NCBI GenBank assembly: GCA_964484385.1
Contig: CAZAFV010000009.1
Location: 8,147-72,146 of the forward strand
From: Poriferisodalis sp964484385
GTDB taxonomy: Bacteria; Actinomycetota; Acidimicrobiia; Acidimicrobiales; Poriferisodalaceae
Length of the DNA stretch: 64,000 nt
Reading direction: 5' to 3'
Under the pieces are notes generated by a model that did no database searches, had not been told where the DNA came from, and was given only the letters and a program-made list of their open reading frames with translations. Below, in pieces: positions 21,132 through 30,050 of the stretch (position 1 is the first letter of the stretch; the number at the start of each line of letters is the position of its first letter). A program made the position numbers and the translations under genes.

Positions 21132-23570
21132 TCAGATGCCTTCGGCCGCCGCGAGACCGTCCGGGTCGACTTCCTGCCCGGCCGCCATGGTGGCGAAGAT
21201 TTCGGGCGGCTCGCGCCACGAATCCATAGGGCTGCCGGCTCTGGCCGCCTCGATTGCCTCCCACACACGCTGGGGGCTCATCGGCATGTCGATATGCCGG
21301 ACGCCGAGATGCGCCACGGCATCGATGACGGCATTCTGCAGCGCAGGGGTCGACCCGATCGTGCTGGCCTCGCCGATGCCTTTCGCTCCCAGCGGGTTGA
21401 GCGGCGAGGGCGTCTGGGTGCTGTGCACCTCGAAGCTGGGGAACTCGGCCGCCGACGGGAACAGGTAGGTCATCAGCGTGCCGGTCTGCGGATTGCCGTC
21501 GGCGTCGAACACCACTTCCTCGTACAGCGTCTGCGCAGCGCCCTGAGCGATGCCGCCGTGCTGCTGGCCGGCAAGCAGCAGCGGGTTGATCACCGTGCCG
21601 GCGTCGTCGACCGCGATGTGGCGCAGGTAGTGGATTTCGCCCGTGTCGGTGTCGACCTCCACCACCGCGATGTGCGCGCCGAAGGGGAAGCTGGCCTCGC
21701 CCTGGTCGAAGTCGAGCTGCGCTGCGAGGCCCGGGTCGATGGGCTCGCCCCGTTCGGCCGCAGTGGTCTCGGCTTCGGTCGGGTCGCCGAGCAGCCCGTC
21801 CGGGGCATCGTCGACCGCCGTGGCCAGCTGTGCCCAGTCGACGGATCGGGCCGGCACGCCGGCCACGCTGAACGTGCCCACCGCGGCATCGAGCACGATG
21901 TCGTCGACGCTGGCCTCGAGCAGGTGCGCCGCGAGCCGCTGAGCCCGATCGATGAGCACGTCGGTGGCGTTGGCAACGGCCGAGCCGCCCACCTGAACCG
22001 ACCGAGAGCCGCCGGTGCCGCCGCCGCGGGGCACGAGATCGGTGTCGGACTGGATGAAGCCGATGCGCTCCACATCGATGCCGGTGCGGGCCGACACGAT
22101 CTGGGCGAACGTCGTGTGATGGCCCTGCCCGTGTGAGCTGGTGCCGACGCGGATGGTGGCACCGCCGTCGGGTTCGATGCGCACCGCCGCGAACTCGCTG
22201 GTCAGACCGCCGGCAGTGATCTCGACGAAGCTGGCGATGCCGATGCCGAGCTGGCGCACGTCGCCGCGCTCGCGCCGGGCGCGCTGTTCGGCCCGCAGAT
22301 CGTCGTAGCCGGCGAGCTCGACGGCACGCCGCAGGGGCAGGGCGTAATCGCCGCTGTCATAGGTGACGCCGGTGAGCGTGTCGAAGGGGAAGGCGTCGGG
22401 CGAGATGAAGTTGCGCAGCCGGATCTCGATGGGATCGATGCCGGTCTCGATGGCGGCCTGATCGACCAGCCGTTCGAGCAGCGCAGCCGCCTCGGGCCGC
22501 CCGGCGCCCCGGTATGCGCCGGTGGGCGTGGTGTTGGTGACTGCCGTGGCCACGTCGAACCGGATGGACGGAAAGGCATACGTGCCGTTGGACATGCGCT
22601 TGGTGCCTGCCGGCAGCATCGTTCCGATGTTGGGGTAGGCGCCGGTGTCGCCCACCAGGCGCACCCGCAGCCCAGTGAACGTGCCGTCGTCCCGCACGCC
22701 GAGCTCGGCGTACTGCACTTGCGCACGGCTGTGCGCAAGCGTCGTCATGTCCTCGCTGCGTCCCGGCGTCCAGGTGATCGGCCGGCCCAGCCGATCCGCC
22801 AGCGCCGCCACCACCGTGTGCTCGTGATACAGGCCGGCCTTGGCGCCGAAGCCGCCGCCGACGTGCGGGGCGATGACGCGCAGCCGCCCGGCGTCCCAGC
22901 CGAGCGCGCCGGCGAGCTGCATCTTCGTGAGGTGCGGCATCTGCGTGGCGCAGTACACGGTCATCCGGCCGTCATCGCCGGGCACGGCGGCGCACGAGTT
23001 CGGCTCGAGCGGCACCGCTGCGATCTTCTGGTTCACGTAGCGGCCCCGCACAACGTGGGCGGCGCCGTCGAGCGGATCGGTGCCGGGCGGGTCGGTGATC
23101 TCTGTGGCCACGTTGTTGGGCCGCTCGTCGAAGAGTGCGGGCGCGCCAGGGGTCAGCGCCGCCTCGGCATCGGGCGCTGCGGGCAGCGGTTCGTAGTCGA
23201 CGGCAACCAGCTCGGCGGCATCGACTGCTTGCACCAGGGTGTCGGCCACCACGACGGCGACCGCTTCGCCTACGAAGCGCACCTTGCCGACCGCCAGCGG
23301 GGGACGGGCGAACTCGTCGGCCACAGCGACGAAGCCATGGTGCGGCGCCACGCCGAGCCCCGCTGCGGTGAGCACCTCGATCACGCCCGGTGCCTGTTGT
23401 GCCTCGCCGGTGTCGATGCCCTCGATGCGCGCATGGGCCACGGGGGAGCGGACGAACACCGCGTGACACATACCGACCGCCGAGTGGTCGTACACGTAGC
23501 GACCCCCAGCGGTAAGCAGCTCGGGGTCTTCGCTGCGTCGGACTTCGTTGCCCAGGATCGATCCGGCCAT
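21132..23570 (-). CDS. Xanthine dehydrogenase/CO dehydrogenase family large subunit, form II (CoxL-like)
   Basis: An 812-residue molybdenum hydroxylase subunit. PHVGGGFGAKAG near residue 245 and GTSSHGQGHHTTFAQI near 490 bind the molybdopterin cytosine dinucleotide, and IGEAS in GAKGIGEASTIG carries the glutamate of the active site. The active-site loop reads TGAYRGAGRPEA, the AYRGAGR signature of form II enzymes; true carbon monoxide dehydrogenase has AYRCSFR, so CO oxidation is not supported. The [2Fe-2S] small subunit and the FAD subunit that normally accompany it are absent on both sides. The start is an ATG at 23570, 55 bases from the divergent methyltransferase. Confidence 0.92.
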   Translation of the reverse strand: MAGSILGNEVRRSEDPELLTAGGRYVYDHSAVGMCHAVFVRSPVAHARIEGIDTGEAQQAPGVIEVLTAAGLGVAPHHGFVAVADEFARPPLAVGKVRFVGEAVAVVVADTLVQAVDAAELVAVDYEPLPAAPDAEAALTPGAPALFDERPNNVATEITDPPGTDPLDGAAHVVRGRYVNQKIAAVPLEPNSCAAVPGDDGRMTVYCATQMPHLTKMQLAGALGWDAGRLRVIAPHVGGGFGAKAGLYHEHTVVAALADRLGRPITWTPGRSEDMTTLAHSRAQVQYAELGVRDDGTFTGLRVRLVGDTGAYPNIGTMLPAGTKRMSNGTYAFPSIRFDVATAVTNTTPTGAYRGAGRPEAAALLERLVDQAAIETGIDPIEIRLRNFISPDAFPFDTLTGVTYDSGDYALPLRRAVELAGYDDLRAEQRARRERGDVRQLGIGIASFVEITAGGLTSEFAAVRIEPDGGATIRVGTSSHGQGHHTTFAQIVSARTGIDVERIGFIQSDTDLVPRGGGTGGSRSVQVGGSAVANATDVLIDRAQRLAAHLLEASVDDIVLDAAVGTFSVAGVPARSVDWAQLATAVDDAPDGLLGDPTEAETTAAERGEPIDPGLAAQLDFDQGEASFPFGAHIAVVEVDTDTGEIHYLRHIAVDDAGTVINPLLLAGQQHGGIAQGAAQTLYEEVVFDADGNPQTGTLMTYLFPSAAEFPSFEVHSTQTPSPLNPLGAKGIGEASTIGSTPALQNAVIDAVAHLGVRHIDMPMSPQRVWEAIEAARAGSPMDSWREPPEIFATMAAGQEVDPDGLAAAEGI

Positions 23571-23625
23571 GGGCGGCGAGGCTAGCGACGGGCCGCTGCG
23601 CCATCCGGCTCGTTACGCTGCCGCC

Positions 23626-24435
23626 GTGACCGGCGGCGACGTGTACACCCACGGCCATCAGCCTGCGGTGGTGGCCCAGCACGCGCGGCGTACCGCTGAG
23701 GACTGTGCGGCGTTCGCACGGCACGTGATCGAGCCCGGCGCCCGGATCCTCGATGTCGGCTGCGGACCGGCGTCGATCACCGTCGGCCTCGCCCGCTGGG
23801 CGGAACGAGGTCACGTCACCGGCATCGAAGTCACCGATGAGATCCTGGCCACAGCCGCAGCCACGGTTGCCGAAGCCGGCGTCGACAACGTGACGCTGGC
23901 CAACGAGTCGGTGTACGAGCTGCCCTATGACGACGGCACGTTCGACGTGGCGTACGCGCATCAGGTCTGCCAGCACCTGTCCGACCCCGTGGCGGCGATC
24001 TCGGAGATGGCCCGGGTGGTGCGCGCCGGTGGCTGGGTGGCCGTGCGCGACTCCGACTACTCGACGATGCGGGGCTACCCCTCGAGCACCGAGATCACCC
24101 GCTGGCGAGAGGTGTACCGGCAGGTCTGCCGCCACAACGACGCCGAGCCCGATGCCGGCCGCCACATGTATGCGTGGTTCCGTGCTGCCGGGCTGCCCGA
24201 TGTGCAGATGTCGGCGTCGGTGTGGCAGTTCTGGACTCCCGAGACGCGCCGCAACTGGGGCTACTCGTGGGCGGATCGCTGCCTGCACACCAGCTTCGCC
24301 CGCCAAGCCGTCGAATACGGCTACGCCACATCAGACGAGATGGAACAGATCGCCGCCGGTTGGCGAGCATGGGCCGACGATCCCGACGGCTATTTCCACT
24401 TCATTCACAGCGAGGCGCTCGCGCAGGTCACCTGA
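23626..24435 (+). CDS. SAM-dependent methyltransferase (class I, UbiE/arsM-like)
   Basis: A 269-residue methyltransferase with motif I ARILDVGCGPASITVGLA near residue 40, the acidic end of strand 2 in GIEVTDEIL, and DVAYAHQVCQHLSDP as motif IV/post-motif. WVAVRDSDYSTMRGYP follows. The substrate is unknown; the family methylates quinones, sterols and many small molecules. The GTG at 23626 gives GGDVYTHGHQPAVVAQHARR as N-terminus, a common beginning for this actinobacterial subgroup, and avoids overlap with the divergent CoxL-like gene. The last 8 bases overlap the converging PfkB kinase gene. Confidence 0.88.
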   Translation: MTGGDVYTHGHQPAVVAQHARRTAEDCAAFARHVIEPGARILDVGCGPASITVGLARWAERGHVTGIEVTDEILATAAATVAEAGVDNVTLANESVYELPYDDGTFDVAYAHQVCQHLSDPVAAISEMARVVRAGGWVAVRDSDYSTMRGYPSSTEITRWREVYRQVCRHNDAEPDAGRHMYAWFRAAGLPDVQMSASVWQFWTPETRRNWGYSWADRCLHTSFARQAVEYGYATSDEMEQIAAGWRAWADDPDGYFHFIHSEALAQVT

Positions 24436-25381
24436 GCTCGCAGCACTTTGCCCGCTGGGTGCCCCGTTCGTCTTCCTTGAATGCCATGTCCAGACCGCGG
24501 GCATCGGGTGGGTCTGCGCCTGGACGGGTGCAGGTGATTGCCGCTGCCATCGACGCGCGCTCTGCGATGGCTCGCCACTGCTGCAAGTCGAGCGCGGCGA
24601 AGGCAGCGCGGTCGGCGCCGTGCAGCTCCCACAGCGAGGCAAGCACTGAGCCCACGAACGCATCGCCGGCGCCCACCGTGTCGACGACGTCGACCGGCGG
24701 GGCAGTCACATCGAGCTGGCCTTCGGCTGTGTACACGGTGACGCCCCGTGCACCGCGGGTGACGATCACGGTCGTGACCCGGCCGGCAAGCAGTTCTGCG
24801 GCGCAGTCGTCGGCGGCACGCCCGGGCCAGATCCACGCCAGGTCCTCATCGGAGGCCCGGAAGAGGTCGCAGACACTCAACCAGCGCTTGTGAAAGCGAT
24901 CCCACCGGCGGCGATCCTCGACGATCGCGGGTCGGACATTGGGGTCGAGCGAGACGAGGCCGTCGTGACGCTCGGCAAGCGAAGCCAGCACATCGGCGGT
25001 GCGCCCGCGGAACATGCCGAGCGTGCCGCCGTGCAGGATGTGAGGCCCGTGGCCGAGGGCGGTGAGGTCGGCCGCTGCCAAGGCCGTGTCGGCTGTGTCG
25101 TCTCCTTCGAAACGGAACGACGGGTGCGGCGCCAAGCTGATGATCGCCTTCGCTGTGGGCTCTGCGCCTCGCTCGCACGCCCGCAGGTCGACACCGCTGC
25201 GCCGCAGGTGGCGCCAGATGAGCTGGCCGGCCTCATCGGTGGACACCCGTCCCACGAACGCGCTCGGTGCCCCCAGTCGAGCAGCGGCGATGGCGGCGTT
25301 CATTGGCCCTCCGCCGGGCACCGCACGCGATTCATCTCCGTCGAGCATGTCGACCAGCGCCTCGCCGCAGCAGACGATCAT
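24428..25381 (-). CDS. PfkB-family sugar kinase (fructokinase-like)
   Basis: A 317-residue ribokinase-type kinase. IVCCGEALVDMLDGD opens the fold, GGGPMNAAIAAARLG is the PfkB N-terminal signature, and DTVGAGDAFVGSVLA near residue 245 is the second signature with the catalytic Asp and anion hole. PNVRPAIVED near 155 is usual in fructokinases and 2-keto-3-deoxygluconate kinases. The sugar is not certain. An ATG at 25381 is used. The gene stands alone on the minus strand between the methyltransferase and the acyl-CoA ligase; the 178 bases upstream show no recognised element. Confidence 0.88.
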   Translation of the reverse strand: MIVCCGEALVDMLDGDESRAVPGGGPMNAAIAAARLGAPSAFVGRVSTDEAGQLIWRHLRRSGVDLRACERGAEPTAKAIISLAPHPSFRFEGDDTADTALAAADLTALGHGPHILHGGTLGMFRGRTADVLASLAERHDGLVSLDPNVRPAIVEDRRRWDRFHKRWLSVCDLFRASDEDLAWIWPGRAADDCAAELLAGRVTTVIVTRGARGVTVYTAEGQLDVTAPPVDVVDTVGAGDAFVGSVLASLWELHGADRAAFAALDLQQWRAIAERASMAAAITCTRPGADPPDARGLDMAFKEDERGTQRAKCCELR

Positions 25382-25559
25382 CCGGCTGCCCTCATCGCGC
25401 TGCACTCACCGTGCCGTCGCCCTCGTGCCGCGTTCCCTGCGTCGCAATCGCTGTGCCGTAGCCGCCGTGTGCCGTCATGCCAACGCCTCCACTACGGCAG
25501 TCTCGCCCGCGGGCGCAGCCAGATGACGACTCGGCGCTGCGCCCGCAAGACTGTCGGCC

Positions 25560-27170
25560 ATGTCTGCTGCGACGCCGGTTGCCGTTCCCGACAACTACCC
25601 CGATCTCGTCGACCGGGCGGCCCGACTGTTCGGCGACGCCGAGGCAGTCCGCGACGGCGATATGTCGATGACGTTCGCAGAGCTGTCGGACCGCACCGAC
25701 CAATGTGCAGCGGCACTCGTGGCAAGCGGTCTCCGATCCGGCGATGCGGTCGGGTTGTGGGCGCCCAACGCCTGGGAGTGGGTGGTCGCAGCCATGGGCA
25801 CGCTGCGTGCCGGCGGTGTCATCGTGCCGGTCAACACCCGCTTCCGGGGCCGCGAGGCTGCATATGTGCTGTCGCGGGCGAGGGTCAAGCTGCTGTTCAC
25901 CGTGGTCGGGTTCCTCGGGTACGACTACGTGGCCGACCTCAAGGCTGCCGCCTCAGACGGTCACACCATTGATTCGCTCGAACGCACGGTGATCCTGCGC
26001 GGCGACACGCCGCCGGGCACCACCTCGTTCGACGAGTTCGTGGCCACAGCGACCCCCGAGGGCTTCGCAGAAGCCGCCGGGCGCGCGGCCGCCGCCACGG
26101 GCGACGACCTCGGTCTGGTGATGTTCACCTCGGGCACGACCGGGCTGCCCAAGGGCGTCATGATCCGACCGGCGTCGATCATCCGCAGCTTCAGCCAGTA
26201 CGCCGACGAGCTGGGCATGCGCGCTGGCGACCGGATGCTGGTGATCAACCCGTTCTTTCACGCTTTCGGATTCTGCGGCTCGATTACGCCGTGCATCGTG
26301 AAGGGGGCCACGATCCTGCCCCACCCCGTGTTCGAGGTTGAGGCTGTCCTCGAGCGGATCCAGTCCGAACGGGTGACTGTGCTGCCGGGCCCGCCTGCGA
26401 TCTTCCAGTCGATGGTCAACTTCGCCGGGCTTGACCGGTACGACACTTCCAGCCTGCGCTCGGCGATCACCGGAGCGGCGGCGATCCCCGTGGAGACCGT
26501 GGTGGCGATGCGCGAACGGCTCGGTTTCGAGACGGTCATCACGGCGTTCGGCATGACCGAGACGCACGGTCTGGCCACGATCTGCTCGGCAGGCGACCCG
26601 CCGGAGCTGGTGGCCTCCACGAGCGGGAAGGCGCTGGCAGGCATCGAGCTGCGTGTGGTCGATGACGACGGTCACGACGTGCCTGCTGGCGAGCCTGGGG
26701 AACTGCTGGTGCGCGGTTACTGCGTCACCACCGGCTACCTCGACGATCCAGAGCAGACCGCCAAGACCATCGACGCCGACGGCTGGCTGCACACTGGCGA
26801 CATCTGCGTGATGAACGAGCTCGGCTATATCGACATCACCGACCGCAAGAAGGACATGTACATCAACGGCGGCTTCAACGTGTACCCCGCCGAGGTGGAG
26901 AACGTGATGTCCGAGCATCCCCAGATCGGCCAGGTGGCGGTCATCGGCGTGCCCGACGAGCGGCTGGGAGAGGTCGGCGCTGCATTCGTGGTGCCTTCGC
27001 CGGCTGGTGCGCCCGAAGCCGATGCGCTGCGGGCCTGGTGCCGCGAGCAGATGGCCAACTACAAGGTGCCCCGCCATTTCTGGAATGTGGAGGCGCTGCC
27101 GCTGAATCCGTCGAACAAGGTGCTCAAGACCGACCTGCGCGAGCTGGCCGCCGAACGTCTCGGCGGCTGA
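25560..27170 (+). CDS. Acyl-CoA synthetase (AMP-forming), FadD3-like
   Basis: A 536-residue ANL-superfamily ligase that activates a carboxylic acid as acyl-AMP and then as CoA ester. The P-loop is LVMFTSGTTGLPKGVM near residue 183; ITAFGMTETHGLA, GWLHTGDICVMNELGYIDITDRKKDM and the C-terminal PSNKVLKTDLRE (Lys of the second half-reaction) complete the motif set. The overall layout resembles FadD3, which activates the steroid-derived HIP acid in mycobacteria, and related actinobacterial FadD proteins; other steroid genes are missing here, so substrate is open. It starts at an ATG and ends before a hairpin at 27247. Confidence 0.88.
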   Translation: MSAATPVAVPDNYPDLVDRAARLFGDAEAVRDGDMSMTFAELSDRTDQCAAALVASGLRSGDAVGLWAPNAWEWVVAAMGTLRAGGVIVPVNTRFRGREAAYVLSRARVKLLFTVVGFLGYDYVADLKAAASDGHTIDSLERTVILRGDTPPGTTSFDEFVATATPEGFAEAAGRAAAATGDDLGLVMFTSGTTGLPKGVMIRPASIIRSFSQYADELGMRAGDRMLVINPFFHAFGFCGSITPCIVKGATILPHPVFEVEAVLERIQSERVTVLPGPPAIFQSMVNFAGLDRYDTSSLRSAITGAAAIPVETVVAMRERLGFETVITAFGMTETHGLATICSAGDPPELVASTSGKALAGIELRVVDDDGHDVPAGEPGELLVRGYCVTTGYLDDPEQTAKTIDADGWLHTGDICVMNELGYIDITDRKKDMYINGGFNVYPAEVENVMSEHPQIGQVAVIGVPDERLGEVGAAFVVPSPAGAPEADALRAWCREQMANYKVPRHFWNVEALPLNPSNKVLKTDLRELAAERLGG

Positions 27171-27246
27171 CCGCTGCCGGCCCCGAGCGCGGGCGCGGCG
27201 GCGCCCCGGTCAGCGCTCCTGAGCCGATGAGCGCTGCCGGGGCGTC

Positions 27247-27264
27247 GCCCGGACCGATCCGGGC
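27247..27264. terminator. Perfect hairpin between converging ligase and VWA genes
   Basis: GCCCGGA, loop CCGA, TCCGGGC: a perfect 7-bp G+C stem with a 4-base loop, in the 120 bases between two converging genes. A partial copy of the left arm recurs about 25 bases later. There is no U run; a bidirectional terminator is the likely role. Confidence 0.5.
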
Positions 27265-27290
27265 GGCGGGACAGCCCGGACCGATTCGAA

Positions 27291-29141
27291 CTACTGCAGG
27301 CGCCGGGCGGCGTCGATGAGCCGGGCCAGCTCGGCCACGTCATCGTCACCTCGGAACTGCTGAGCGACGGCGTCGGCTTCCCTGCTGAGCGTGCGCATGG
27401 ACCAGTCGTCCACGAACCAGCTGTCGCGCAGCACCTCGGCGAACTCGGCTGCCACCGCCGCCAGCCGAAAGTGCCGGTCGGCGTCGCCGAAGCTGCGGTG
27501 GGCGTCGCGGGGCCTGATCGTGGCGGATGTCTCGGTGATCCGCTCGCTGGCAGGACGCTGGTAGCGCAGCGTCACCTTGGCCAGCGTCTCGCTGCTGCGG
27601 CGGCTGCGGTAGTCGGGGTCGACCAGCGTCAGTTCGTACAGCGCAGTGGCGCTCTGGCCGATGGCGACCTCGCCTGCATCCACAGCGTCGTTGCGGAAGT
27701 CGCGGTCGGCCACGTCGCGGTTCTCGAAGCCGATCAGCCGGTAGGCGGCCACGGTGTCGGGGTTGAGGATCACCTGCACCTTGGCGTCACGGGCGGCAAC
27801 CGAGACGAACGAGGTGATGTCGCCGCCGAGCAGGCGCCACGCCTCGTCGTGGTCGTCGATGTAGTGGTAGGAGCCGTCGGCCCTGTTGGCGAGCTGTTCC
27901 ATCAGCTCGTCGTTGAACGGGCCCAGCCCGACGCCGATCGTGGACAGGCCGATGTCGGAGCGCTCGCCGAGCTGGCGCAGGATCCGATCGGTCTCGGTGG
28001 CGCCCACGTTGGCGACGCCGTCGGAGAACAGCAGCACGAGCACATTGCGTCCCCGGCTGGCTTCGCTTTCGGCCATGCGGAAGCCGGCCACGAGACCGTC
28101 GGCGACGTTGGTGCTGCCGCCGGGCCGCACCTCTCGCTGGATGCGACGGACCAGGTCGTCGTGGTTGCGGCCGATCGCAGCCGGCCTGGCGACGGTTCGG
28201 GCGTGGTCCTCGTAGGCCACCACGCCGACCCGCGTCTCGGGCTCGAGGCCTTCGAGCAGCAGGTCGACGGCGTCATAGACCAGCTCGATGCGCCGGGACC
28301 GGTCGTTGCCGGTGCCGGTTTCCTGGTTCATCGAGCCCGAGCTGTCGAGCACCAGGATGATGCTGTCGGGCTGCACGGCGTCCGACACGACGTGCGGTGC
28401 CTGCACGCCCACCCGCAGCAGCAGGTCGCCGTCGTCTGCGAATGGCGACGGCGCGGCATCCACGCTGATCGTGAACTCGTCGATCTCGTCGGGATAGCCG
28501 CCGTCGAAGTAGTTGACGAACTCCTCCACCCGCACGGCTTCGAACGGCGGAAGCCGGCCGCCGTCGAGGAAGTTGCGGGCGACGGTGTACGACGCCGTGT
28601 CGACGTCGAGCGCGAACGTCGAGAACGGGTCGTCGGCGGTGTCGACGAACGGGTTCACGCCGTAGTCGACGAAGTTGTCGGGCTCGGCGGGGCGTCGCCG
28701 CTCCGATGGCTCGTACGGCTCGTGCTCGGGCGCCGCGGACTGCAGTGACTCGGACTGGGCGACGCTGCCGCCCGAGGACAGTCCCGAAGCGGAATCGTCG
28801 GACATTTCCTCTTCGGCCGTCTCCTCTTCGTCCATGTAGTCGGACTCGCCAGACACGGCCGCCTCGATGTCCTCTGCTGCCGCGCCGCCGCTGAGCGCTC
28901 CCGTTGCGCCCTCGTCAGCGTCGTCGGTGTACTCGTCGCCGGCCGGTCGCTCCCGGTCCTCCGACGCTGCAGCGGTCGTCTGCGTGATCTCGTCGCTGTC
29001 TGGTGTCGCCGCGCTGTCGTCGTCGGCGTCGGTCGACGTGCAGGCCGCCGCAGCGAAGCACAGCGCCAGCAGCGTGACAGCAATGCGCCAGGCGAATCCT
29101 CGGTTTCGTTTCGTTCGATGCGGAGTGCGTGTGTGCAACAT
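27291..29141 (-). CDS. Lipoprotein with von Willebrand factor A domain (YfbK-like)
   Basis: A 616-residue exported protein. An Arg/Lys-rich start is followed by the hydrophobic segment IAVTLLALCFAAAAC; Cys34 is the likely lipid anchor, although the lipobox AAAC is not the best. Residues 35-150 are acidic and low in complexity. VNPFVDTADDPFSTFALDVDTASYT and the VRVEEFVNYF block are the N-terminal YfbK-type domain, the VWA domain carries the metal site LVLDSSGSMNQ and later FSDGVANVGAT, and a DUF3520-type C-terminal region follows. Such proteins sit on the cell surface and bind partners through Mg2+; function is unknown. GGGGGA 8 bases before the ATG at 29141 decides the start over an upstream frame extension. 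Confidence 0.88.
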   Translation of the reverse strand: MLHTRTPHRTKRNRGFAWRIAVTLLALCFAAAACTSTDADDDSAATPDSDEITQTTAAASEDRERPAGDEYTDDADEGATGALSGGAAAEDIEAAVSGESDYMDEEETAEEEMSDDSASGLSSGGSVAQSESLQSAAPEHEPYEPSERRRPAEPDNFVDYGVNPFVDTADDPFSTFALDVDTASYTVARNFLDGGRLPPFEAVRVEEFVNYFDGGYPDEIDEFTISVDAAPSPFADDGDLLLRVGVQAPHVVSDAVQPDSIILVLDSSGSMNQETGTGNDRSRRIELVYDAVDLLLEGLEPETRVGVVAYEDHARTVARPAAIGRNHDDLVRRIQREVRPGGSTNVADGLVAGFRMAESEASRGRNVLVLLFSDGVANVGATETDRILRQLGERSDIGLSTIGVGLGPFNDELMEQLANRADGSYHYIDDHDEAWRLLGGDITSFVSVAARDAKVQVILNPDTVAAYRLIGFENRDVADRDFRNDAVDAGEVAIGQSATALYELTLVDPDYRSRRSSETLAKVTLRYQRPASERITETSATIRPRDAHRSFGDADRHFRLAAVAAEFAEVLRDSWFVDDWSMRTLSREADAVAQQFRGDDDVAELARLIDAARRLQ

Positions 29142-29354
29142 CTCAGTCCCCCTTGCGTCTGTTGCCTTCAGCCGCACAGGGCTCTGCAGCAGTGCTGCGG
29201 GATGTGCGACTTGCTGGCTCGACGCCGGTGAACCCGAGGGCGTTCCGCCTATGTCAGAGGAGCAACGGCCTTGTCATGGGGACGCAAGTTGCGACGACTG
29301 CCCGACACACAGGCGCAACTTTCGTCACACAGCCCACAGCCAGGTCCCGGCCGG

Positions 29355-29954
29355 TCAGTCCTGCTTGGACTTGCCGGCGGCCTTCTGGTTCTTTTTCCAG
29401 ATGCGGACTTCGGCGAGCGCGTCAGGGCCGTCGATGTCTGCCACCGAGCGCGGCTGGCGGTCGGCGAACGGGCCGGCCACGGCTTTCCAGCCGCGGGGCG
29501 CCACGCCGAAGCGCTTGGCCAGGATCGCCACGAAGATCTTGGCCTTCTCGTCGCCGTAGCCGGGCAGCGCCCGCAGCCGATCGAACAGCGCCTTGCCGCT
29601 GCGCACATCGGCCCAAACGGCGCCGGCATCGCCGTCGTAGTGCTCGACGATGTGGCGTGACAGCTCGCCGCAGCGCTTCGCCATCGACCCGGGGAAGCGA
29701 TGCAATGCCGGCTTGGTCTTGAAGGCAGTTTCGAGCTCGTCGGGATTCATCTCGGCAATGGCGGCCGGCGAGAAGCGGTCACCCAGCCGTTCGGCCAGCC
29801 GGATCGGTCCCTTGAAGGCCCATTCCATCGGGATCTGCTGGTCGAGCATCATCCCCAGCAGCAGTGCAAACGGATCGTCCCGAACAAGCTGATCGGCCTC
29901 AGGATCGCCCGTGACCGCCAGCGTCCCCCCGTTGTCACCCGCACTGCTCGCCAT
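29355..29954 (-). CDS. HhH-GPD type base-excision repair protein
   Basis: A 199-residue helix-hairpin-helix glycosylase-like protein. DDPFALLLGMMLDQQIPMEWAFK is the helix where HhH-GPD enzymes read MLxQQT, and LRALPGYGDEKAKIFVAILAKRFG near residue 120 is the hairpin, with Lys in the place of the usual lysine/aspartate segment. The protein ends in a Lys-rich tail KKNQKAAGKSK. No iron-sulfur cysteines are present. Actinobacterial proteins of this size are annotated as repair glycosylases, but the damaged base is unknown. The ATG at 29954 is taken; a GTG three codons upstream is equally possible. The divergent helicase of the defence island begins about 100 bases away. Confidence 0.75.
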   Translation of the reverse strand: MASSAGDNGGTLAVTGDPEADQLVRDDPFALLLGMMLDQQIPMEWAFKGPIRLAERLGDRFSPAAIAEMNPDELETAFKTKPALHRFPGSMAKRCGELSRHIVEHYDGDAGAVWADVRSGKALFDRLRALPGYGDEKAKIFVAILAKRFGVAPRGWKAVAGPFADRQPRSVADIDGPDALAEVRIWKKNQKAAGKSKQD

Positions 29955-30050
29955 GGGCCGCACGCTACTGCGGCGTACTCTGCGGCTGGCGTGCCGTCGC
30001 GCAGATCGTGACAGGCGGTGTGGCCGATGAGACGGCAGTTTGGCGACGGA

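Noticed and set aside
21132..23570. Aerobic carbon monoxide dehydrogenase large subunit
   Set aside because: The active-site loop is AYRGAGR, not AYRCSFR, so form I CO oxidation is not supported.
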